A stretch of 6,375 bases of DNA from positions 1 to 6,375 of the forward strand of contig JAGACY010000236.1 in assembly GCA_017613855.1 (NCBI GenBank), read 5' to 3'. Every line of letters starts with the position of its first letter. The first letter of the stretch is position 1. The stretch is from Pseudomonadota bacterium. GTDB taxonomy: Bacteria; Myxococcota; Bradymonadia; UBA4248. Shown here piece after piece: positions 1 through 5,144 of the stretch. The notes under the pieces were generated by a model. That model made no database searches. It saw nothing but the letters and a program-made list of their open reading frames with translations, and was not told the DNA's origin. The position numbers and the translations under genes were made by a program.

Positions 1-45
1 AAACTAAAGCAACTCACTTCTTTAGGAATAAACCTGAGAATGCAA

Positions 46-80
46 CTAACTGCTAACTGCTAACTGCTAACTATTAACTC
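46..80. repeat. Heptamer tandem repeat, unit ctaactg
   Basis: Five consecutive 7-nt units are visible: three exact copies of ctaactg, then ctaacta and ttaactc. The tract has the character of a short tandemly repeated heptamer spacer. It lies in the gene-free edge of the window, downstream of the leftward methyltransferase gene. The rest of positions 1-158 shows no gene I can support. Confidence 0.9.
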
Positions 81-125
81 CCTCCTGCCAAATGTTTTAA
101 TGTCACTTTATTGTTGAGAAATAAC

Positions 126-142
126 ATTGAGAACACCTCAAT
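126..142 (-). terminator. Possible weak terminator hairpin after the methyltransferase gene
   Basis: A perfect 6-bp inverted repeat, attgag/ctcaat, with a 5-nt loop lies just beyond the stop codon of the leftward methyltransferase gene. The stem is AT-rich and only a broken T stretch (gttatttct on the transcript strand) follows. It may stop transcription weakly or be a chance palindrome. Confidence 0.25.
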
Positions 143-146
143 TATT

Positions 147-174
147 CCGAATTCCGAATTACGAATTCCGAATT
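147..174. repeat. Heptamer tandem repeat, unit ccgaatt, overlapping a stop codon
   Basis: Four 7-nt units are visible: ccgaatt, ccgaatt, acgaatt, ccgaatt. The unit sequence differs from the other heptamer tract about 70 nt to the left, but the period is the same. The last two units run into the 3' end of the methyltransferase gene. They supply its last codons (Ile-Arg-Asn-Ser) and its TAA stop at 159-161, so the tract has replaced or trimmed the original gene end. Confidence 0.88.
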
Positions 175-1643
175 AACAAAGCGACCGTCTCGAGATGTGC
201 CGTCTGCGGCAGCATATCGACCGGCTGAATCGCCTCGATGGTATAGCCATCATATTCGAATTTCTTGAGATCTTGCGCCAGAGATTCGGGATTACACGAC
301 ACATAAACGATGGTTTTGGGCTTGAATCGCATGATCTGGCGGTACGCCGTCGGCAAAAGACCGCGTCTGGGGGGATCGACGACGAGCAGAAAATCTTTAA
401 AATCCGCCTTATTGTCGAGCAATTCCTTTAGAATATCCGCTGTATCGCCTGCATAGAACTCGATTTGATCTTCGAGCCCGTTAATGCGGGCGTTTTCTTT
501 GGCATTTTCGATAGCCTGCTTTTCGATATCGACGGCAATGGCCCGATGCCCATAGCGCGCAAAACTCAGGGCGATCGTGCCCGTCCCGCAGTACAGGTCG
601 AGCATCGGCGTCTGCGGTGACATATAGGGTGCAGCAAAGTCAAGAACGACGCGGTAAAGCCGCTCTGCCTGCACGGTATTCGGCTGAAAAAACGCCCTCG
701 GCAGAACTTCGTAATGAAGAGCATGCGCTTCGTCGGGCATGAGCATCTTTTCGTGCAGTACGGGCGAACCAAAGACCAGTGTGTCTTCGTTGCGGGTCTG
801 GTGGCCCTTTTGCGCAAAAATCGCCGTCCAGTAGAAGGTATCGACTTTTCGGCTCAGGTTTTGGAGCACACTTCGGGCAAAATCGTCGATCACCTCGCGG
901 GCCGGTTTGGGGCCCTCTTTTGTTTCGACCAAATCCTCGCCAGTGGTCGTCAGAATGACCATGTTCGAGTCGGTGCGCTTGCCCTCGCGGAGCGTCAAAA
1001 GCCGCAAAAATCCTCGGTTTTCCCGATAGATATAATGCCCGACGCCGCGCTCCCTGGCCCAGGTCAGCGCCTTTTGGGCGAGTTCCGGCAAAAGCGGCGA
1101 AAGCATATCGCACCACTTCATCGAAATGACTTCGTGCTTGAATCCGGATGGATGAAGCCCCAATCCCATCTCGCCATCTCCGTAAGGCCCGAACGAGAGT
1201 TCCATCTTATTGCGGTAATACTGCTGCGAATCGCACGGTAAAATGGGATTTGGCTGTTTGGCTATACCTTCGCGTTTGAGCAGACGCTCGAGAATGCCTT
1301 GTTTTATCTGGCATTGCGTTTGGTAAGCACAATGCCGCAGCGTGCATCCGCCGCATCCGGTGTCTTTGTCGCACCGTTCATGGGCATGCGGACAGTCGAT
1401 GGGAATGCGCTCAAACTGATGGGACAACAGCTTGACGAGCACGCATTGCAGCCGCGAATCCTCGATGCGCCGCCCCTGGGCAATGACGACATCTCCGGGA
1501 ATGGCACCTTTGACTTCAACCGGAATCTCTTTGCCCTCCTCATTGTAAAAACTGCCGCGTCCCCATCCGCGTGAGCTGATATCATCGATGCTCACCTCAA
1601 ATTCCTGCATGATAAAACTATGAAGCCGACTTCTTTTAGACAC
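159..1643 (-). CDS. rlmD: 23S rRNA (uracil-5-)-methyltransferase, RlmD/RumA-like
   Basis: This 494-residue protein is a SAM-dependent RNA methyltransferase of the TrmA/RlmD/RlmCD group, which makes 5-methyluridine in 23S rRNA or tRNA. Residues about 12-74 fit a TRAM RNA-binding domain. C91-x5-C97-x2-C100 plus C178 match the four 4Fe-4S cluster cysteines of RumA. The FFQPN motif is at 318-322, the SAM-binding DLYCGTGT at 349-356, DPPRRGL at 423-429, the catalytic Cys450 in SCNP, and a closing HLET motif near 483-486 that carries the usual acidic residue. The start is GTG, supported by the Shine-Dalgarno GGGAGGA at 1648-1654; the only nearby ATG, inside the leader, runs straight into a stop. 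The gene begins 23 nt after the toxin remnant and may share its transcript. Its last residues come from a heptamer repeat. The family call is firm, but the target base (RlmD versus RlmC/TrmA-like) is inferred. Confidence 0.95.
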   Translation of the reverse strand: MSKRSRLHSFIMQEFEVSIDDISSRGWGRGSFYNEEGKEIPVEVKGAIPGDVVIAQGRRIEDSRLQCVLVKLLSHQFERIPIDCPHAHERCDKDTGCGGCTLRHCAYQTQCQIKQGILERLLKREGIAKQPNPILPCDSQQYYRNKMELSFGPYGDGEMGLGLHPSGFKHEVISMKWCDMLSPLLPELAQKALTWARERGVGHYIYRENRGFLRLLTLREGKRTDSNMVILTTTGEDLVETKEGPKPAREVIDDFARSVLQNLSRKVDTFYWTAIFAQKGHQTRNEDTLVFGSPVLHEKMLMPDEAHALHYEVLPRAFFQPNTVQAERLYRVVLDFAAPYMSPQTPMLDLYCGTGTIALSFARYGHRAIAVDIEKQAIENAKENARINGLEDQIEFYAGDTADILKELLDNKADFKDFLLVVDPPRRGLLPTAYRQIMRFKPKTIVYVSCNPESLAQDLKKFEYDGYTIEAIQPVDMLPQTAHLETVALLIRNS

Positions 1644-1666
1644 GCATTCCTCCCTAAAATCGACTA

Positions 1667-1932
1667 TTAATCATCGTAATGGCCTTTGCAGGACACAATC
1701 TCAAAGCTATTCTCATCAATGATGCGATAAATGAGACGATTGCATTCGTCTATTCGGCGGCTGTAAAAACCTAAAAGATCTGCCTTGAGTGCTTCTGGCT
1801 TGCCAATGCCTGTCAGTGCTCCATTACGTTCGATGTCTTTGAGTAATTCATTGATTTTTTGAGTGTTTTCCTGTCCTGCATTTGCCAGTAGAGGTAGTCA
1901 TCCCAAGCTCTGTCATACCAAATCTTGTTCAT
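1667..1932 (-). pseudogene. Txe/YoeB-family mRNA interferase toxin, frameshifted
   Basis: From the ATG at 1932 the frame reads MNKIWYDRAWDDYLYWQ, closely matching the YoeB N-terminus, up to Lys-Lys at codons 25-26. It then continues out of frame to a TGA at 1813-1815, giving 39 residues. One extra A in the A6 run (+ strand T6, 1855-1860) restores an 88-residue YoeB-like protein ending at TAA 1667. The rest then reads INELLKDI, a GKPE motif, GFYSRRI, NRLIY and a terminal GHYDD. The known YoeB catalytic residues E46, R65, H83 and Y84 correspond to E47, R66, H85 and Y86, all in the shifted part. Intact members cleave mRNA at the ribosome. The ATG overlaps the antitoxin stop (ATGA), with GAGGTGG at about 1937-1943 as ribosome site. 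It could be a true loss, a homopolymer sequencing error, or expression by -1 slippage on AAAAAA. Confidence 0.85.
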
Positions 1933-2198
1933 TCGTCCACCTCTATAATATCATGGACAACTCCTTTTCCTTCGTTTAGCGCCTTGACGCCCTCCAGAAT
2001 AAATCTGACGTTGCTCTCGGAATAAAAAAGCCGGTCAGATTCGTCCATCGCATCGAAATCGAGCGGTTCATTCGCGCACGGTTCAGCAGGCTCTGGTGTT
2101 TCGGTTTTCATATCGGCAATGAGTTGAAGTACCCGCATAATCTGTGCTTCATTGAGTTCGTGTATTTCTGCGATTGCGCGCTGCATCATCGGTGACAT
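1929..2198 (-). CDS. Probable antitoxin of a Txe/YoeB-type toxin
   Basis: This is an 89-residue acidic protein. Residues 1-31 look like helical DNA-binding or dimerisation segments (AIAEIHELNEAQIMRVLQLI). A Pro/Glu-rich linker follows at about 33-48. The C-terminal part, YSESNVRFILEGVKALNEGK followed by an acidic tail, resembles the toxin-wrapping tails of Phd/YefM and RelB-type antitoxins. No full Phd/YefM N-terminal fold is evident, so the family is left open. The start is well supported by AGGAG at 2206-2210, 7 nt upstream of the ATG. The stop overlaps the toxin start by 4 nt, the usual arrangement for translational coupling in type II systems. It should bind and neutralise the toxin and probably represses its own promoter. 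The gene itself looks intact although the toxin frame is broken. Confidence 0.82.
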   Translation of the reverse strand: MSPMMQRAIAEIHELNEAQIMRVLQLIADMKTETPEPAEPCANEPLDFDAMDESDRLFYSESNVRFILEGVKALNEGKGVVHDIIEVDE

Positions 2199-2219
2199 GG
2201 CTATTCTCCTTAATTTACG

Positions 2220-2230
2220 AGGAATTTCCT
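2220..2230. promoter_or_regulatory. Possible operator palindrome upstream of the antitoxin gene
   Basis: A perfect inverted repeat, AGGAA-T-TTCCT, sits 22 nt upstream of the antitoxin ATG, where an autoregulatory operator of a type II toxin-antitoxin operon would be expected. The arms are only 5 nt long and no clear -35/-10 pair was found, so this rests mainly on position. Confidence 0.25.
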
Positions 2231-2308
2231 ATCTAAGAGAGCTTCCCCGGCATCGGGCATTTTACCAGAACGCAGGGATAAAATCGACCTGTTGTATGGT
2301 GTGGTTTG

Positions 2309-2380
2309 GGTGCGGCGCTATGCCTTTGGCATACGCACCGCATTGCGGCCGTCTATTGGCATACGCCAATACGCCGGCCG
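2309..2380. repeat. Cluster of adjacent imperfect hairpins, REP-like
   Basis: Two large stem-loops lie back to back in the 274-nt region between the divergent antitoxin and lipoprotein genes. Hairpin 1 (2309-2339) pairs ggtgcg with cgcacc and tatgcc with ggcata, has a ttt loop, and carries a 4-nt gcgc bulge on one side. Hairpin 2 (2346-2380) pairs cggccg with cggccg and tattggc with gccaata around an atac loop, with a small internal loop. A third short palindrome, ccgca-t-tgcgg (2338-2348), bridges them. The word ggcatacg occurs in both hairpins. This looks like a palindromic interspersed element or a structured leader. The rest of 2199-2472 shows no gene, and I cannot assign a promoter in it with confidence. 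Confidence 0.6.
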
Positions 2381-2472
2381 ATCCTTTTATGCATGCTTTG
2401 TTCGTGCATTCGCTCAAGAAAATTGCTAAAAGAATGCGGGTTATTTTTTAATGCCTGAATCATGGTAGAACA

Positions 2473-4455
2473 ATGAGAAAATCATATCTATTAATAGCTT
2501 TATTGAGTTTATTATCCTTTGGATGCCGCGAATCTGTTCATACGACGCAGCTGCCATGCAGGGGGGATGAATGTCCGCCATGCGTTGAACAATGCAATTC
2601 CAAAGGCACGATGTTATATTATTGTAATTCGGAGGGAAAGCAGGAAATCCTGTTATGCCCCGGCGGGTGTCAGCATGGTCTTTGCTATGGTCCGGAAGAA
2701 TTCTGTGAAGACGGCGATGCCAGATGCATGGATAACCAGGTGTTGCTCGTCTGTACCGAAGGAAAGTGGGTTTACACGCCCTGTGAACTGGGGTGTGTGG
2801 ATGACGCGTGTTACGTCGAACCTCCCGAATGCACGACTGAGCCTCCATTCTGCATTTCGGCAGATACACGCCAGTATTGCGAAAATGAGAAATGGCAGAC
2901 AGACGTTTGTGATACCGGGCTATGTGTCGATGGGGCATGTATTACTCCATTGCCGCCCTGCGAGGAAGGATTGTCGGAATGCGTTGACTATTGGACTCGG
3001 CAATACTGTCAGGATGCTGAACTTTATACAGAAAATTGTGATTATATCTGCCAGAATGGTCAATGCATTCCCGAACCGTCGCCTGTATGTACTCCCGGAG
3101 AAGGCTATTGTCTCGATGAGGTAACGCTTCATTACTGCCAGAATGGATATTGGGTCGATGTTGTTTGCGAATATCGCTGCCAAAATGGTGAGTGCATTTC
3201 GGAAGATGAGAATTACGAATGCCCATCCGGTGCAGGCGGGTGCAAAGACAGTGAACACGGATTCAACTGCATCGGGCATGGTTGGGCAACCATACCCTGT
3301 GCGGAAGGCTGTTTTGGCGCATTTTGTCAGGATACACTCAGAACCTGCAATGGGGCATCCGAATGCCGGGATGCCGAAACCATTATGGAATGTGTAGATG
3401 GACACTTTATGGATTTTCATTGTCCGCCGGGATTTGCCTGTGTGGATGAGGTTTGTGAGGATGCCAACAAGCCATTTTACGATCCGCGTGCAACCCATTC
3501 CGTATGTGATCCTGTTGAATCAGCTTATCAGTATAATGTTTGCAATTCCCTGTTCGATATTGGCATCTGTGTCGAAACTTCTTCGGCTCATACCTATTAC
3601 TGCATAGGCGGATGCGATCCGAATGATCCCAAACCCTATATGTGCGAAAACCATTACCCTTACCATCGCGCATTTACGGGGGGATGCCAGACGATATCCA
3701 ATGGGCAGTATGCATTCATTCCAAATGAACGCTATTTGTGCAGAAATTCCTGCACCCCCGAGGAAGGCTGCGATGAAATTATCGAAGTAGAGGGCGGCCA
3801 TTATCGTGATGATTGCACGAATATTCCGAACTCATGTCTTGGCACAAAAGTATATTATTGCCATGGCAAGGAGTTTACATACGATTGTGCCGAAGCCTTT
3901 GGCCAGGGGTGGACGTGTGCTGTCGATAATGGCGATGTCTTATGCGCAGAACCTTGTAAAAAAGAAGGCGAAGTTCTGAATCTGTGTATGAATATGCCGG
4001 TTGTGGATGGTTTTTCTGCAATTAATTATACGAAGACCTGCAAACGCTTTGATGATGGCAAACTCTACTATCGTCAGACGTATGGCAAGGAGTGTAAGGG
4101 AGAATGTAATTCGGCAGGAACGCGTTGTATTTCAAAGTCAAATCACCCGGATTGCAGTGGCGACGCGATTCTTGAAAACTGCGACAAAACGAATCCCCAT
4201 CAATGCCCGGATGCTCAGGTCTGTGTGACTGATGGTGAAAACCTGTGGTGTGCCTGGCCTGTGACGGGAACGGTAGAAAATCAATCATTCTGCGCGACAA
4301 ACAATGTGACAAATAAAACATTTTATCAGGTAAACGAGCGATGTTACGTGTACAAAGAAGATTCTTCTTCTCTGGATGTCGTTCGCGTCGAATACATTGA
4401 ATATTGCGCAACTTCCGAATGTGACAGCAATTCCGGATGTCTTTATGTGGAGTGA
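2473..4455 (+). CDS. Cys-rich repeat lipoprotein, secreted, function unknown
   Basis: The protein is 660 residues. It begins MRKS, then a hydrophobic stretch (5-16) and a lipobox-like LLSFGC with Cys18 as the predicted lipidated residue. Ser rather than Leu at -3 makes the box imperfect. Arg19 rather than Asp after the Cys favours the outer membrane. The remainder has 77 cysteines (about 12%). Residues 37-328 form seven units, most close to C-x6-C-x8-C-x9-C-x3-C-x4-C with a [YFV]C and often a Trp between Cys3 and Cys4. Residues 345-656 keep the same Cys order with longer loops. No catalytic motif is visible. The architecture suggests a disulfide-bonded rod, for adhesion, binding or surface structure (inference). 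Superficially similar six-Cys modules include Dickkopf-like, myxobacterial Cys-rich and peritrophin-type repeats, none matching exactly. The ribosome site is weak (GGTAGA at 2464-2469). The 3' end overlaps the convergent regulator gene by 13 nt. Confidence 0.93.
   Translation: MRKSYLLIALLSLLSFGCRESVHTTQLPCRGDECPPCVEQCNSKGTMLYYCNSEGKQEILLCPGGCQHGLCYGPEEFCEDGDARCMDNQVLLVCTEGKWVYTPCELGCVDDACYVEPPECTTEPPFCISADTRQYCENEKWQTDVCDTGLCVDGACITPLPPCEEGLSECVDYWTRQYCQDAELYTENCDYICQNGQCIPEPSPVCTPGEGYCLDEVTLHYCQNGYWVDVVCEYRCQNGECISEDENYECPSGAGGCKDSEHGFNCIGHGWATIPCAEGCFGAFCQDTLRTCNGASECRDAETIMECVDGHFMDFHCPPGFACVDEVCEDANKPFYDPRATHSVCDPVESAYQYNVCNSLFDIGICVETSSAHTYYCIGGCDPNDPKPYMCENHYPYHRAFTGGCQTISNGQYAFIPNERYLCRNSCTPEEGCDEIIEVEGGHYRDDCTNIPNSCLGTKVYYCHGKEFTYDCAEAFGQGWTCAVDNGDVLCAEPCKKEGEVLNLCMNMPVVDGFSAINYTKTCKRFDDGKLYYRQTYGKECKGECNSAGTRCISKSNHPDCSGDAILENCDKTNPHQCPDAQVCVTDGENLWCAWPVTGTVENQSFCATNNVTNKTFYQVNERCYVYKEDSSSLDVVRVEYIEYCATSECDSNSGCLYVE
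2581..3456 (+). repeat. Seven tandem six-cysteine coding units of about 43 codons
   Basis: Within the lipoprotein, units begin at Cys37, 78, 120, 163, 206, 250 and 292, a pitch of 41-44 codons. Units 2, 4, 5 and 6 have identical spacing, C-x6-C-x8-C-x9-C-x3-C-x4-C. Unit 3 differs by one residue and unit 7 by a few. Unit 1 has a shortened first loop. Recurring non-Cys positions are Tyr or another large residue before Cys3, Trp in the fourth loop, and an NGxC or DxAC ending. Short DNA stretches are also repeated: 3048-3075 and 3177-3204 match at 23 of 28 positions, and ctgccagaatgg recurs at 3135-3146. Confidence 0.92.
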
Positions 4456-5144
4456 GATGGCAGCTTGAACCGATATCCCATGCCATGAACTGTTTCGAGA
4501 ATCTGAGGCTTTGCGGGGTTTTCTTCTATCTGTCCCCGGATTTGAAGTACAAAATTATCGATGGTTCTGGCTGTCCCTTCATATTCATCACACCATAGAT
4601 TGGTAATGAGTTCTTCGCGGGAATAGATACGATTGGGATGCTTTGCAAAAAAGATCAGCAGTTCGGTCGCCTTGGGGGTTAATTTAATCGGTGTTCCATT
4701 TTTAATAATATTTTTGTCGAGTGGATAGATTTCTAAATCATAACATCGAATGACTTCACTATCGTCTGCTTTGCGCATACGGATGCGGCGCATGGCGGCT
4801 TCAACACGTGCCAGCAATTCGCGCAGGCTAAAGGGCTTTGAAACATAATCATCGGCACCGAGTTTTAGTCCTTCGACCTTGTCTGCCTCGTTCGTGCGTG
4901 CAGATAGAATAATGACATGCACATCTGAGCCTTTCTGGCGCAATTCTTTTAAAATTTCGAATCCCGATTTGCCGGGAAGCATTACATCCAGAATGATGAG
5001 ATCCGGCTGGAATTCTTCAAACATGGGGATGGCCGCCTGCCCGTGGCTGGCATGCCGAACTTCATATTTTTCGTATTCCAGATTATGTGTCAGACCGAGT
5101 GCAATGGCACGTTCATCTTCGATAACGAGGATCTTTTCGTTCAC
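4443..5144 (-). CDS. OmpR/PhoB-family response regulator
   Basis: This 233-residue two-component regulator is complete. The receiver domain (about 3-118) has the acidic pocket E9-D10-E11, the phospho-acceptor Asp53 in LDVMLPGKSG, the conserved Ser81 of the ILSAR strand, and Lys103 in SKPFS. A winged-helix DNA-binding domain of the Trans_reg_C type covers about 131-228, including LTPKATELL, SREEL, the recognition-helix segment ARTIDNFVLQIR, and the closing TVHGMGYRF. Phosphorylation by a partner histidine kinase should control DNA binding; no kinase is visible in the window. The start is GTG at 5144, overlapping the stop of the upstream nucleotidyltransferase-like gene by 4 nt (GTGA). No strong Shine-Dalgarno is present, so translational coupling is likely. 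The 3' end overlaps the oppositely oriented lipoprotein gene by 13 nt. The family is certain; target genes are unknown. Confidence 0.96.
   Translation of the reverse strand: MNEKILVIEDERAIALGLTHNLEYEKYEVRHASHGQAAIPMFEEFQPDLIILDVMLPGKSGFEILKELRQKGSDVHVIILSARTNEADKVEGLKLGADDYVSKPFSLRELLARVEAAMRRIRMRKADDSEVIRCYDLEIYPLDKNIIKNGTPIKLTPKATELLIFFAKHPNRIYSREELITNLWCDEYEGTARTIDNFVLQIRGQIEENPAKPQILETVHGMGYRFKLPSHST

Noticed and set aside
1..63. Open + strand frame from the window edge, ending at TAA 61-63 in the heptamer tract
   Set aside because: Only 20 codons are visible, with no recognisable motif. It could be the end of a convergent gene but cannot be supported.
46..174. The two repeat tracts as a possible CRISPR remnant
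   Set aside because: The units are contiguous 7-mers with no spacers, and no cas-like genes are present.
714..1241. Long + strand frame opposite the methyltransferase
   Set aside because: It is a shadow of a clearly conserved gene on the other strand, with no ribosome site and no recognisable protein features.
2246..2257. Small hairpin cccg-gcat-cggg upstream of the antitoxin gene
   Set aside because: The stem is 4 bp, with no T run or promoter elements around it, so it is too short to interpret.
2406..2450. Inverted repeat gcattc/gaatgc followed by a T run, terminator-like
   Set aside because: The loop is 20 nt, the stem only 6 bp, and no rightward gene ends before it.
2152..2451. 99-codon + strand frame through the intergenic hairpins
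   Set aside because: It starts inside the antisense of the antitoxin gene and crosses the palindromes. The peptide only reflects the inverted repeats.
2462..2476. Four-codon mini frame (ATG GTA GAA CAA TGA) overlapping the lipoprotein start
   Set aside because: It has no ribosome site of its own. The ATGA overlap with the real start is easily due to chance.
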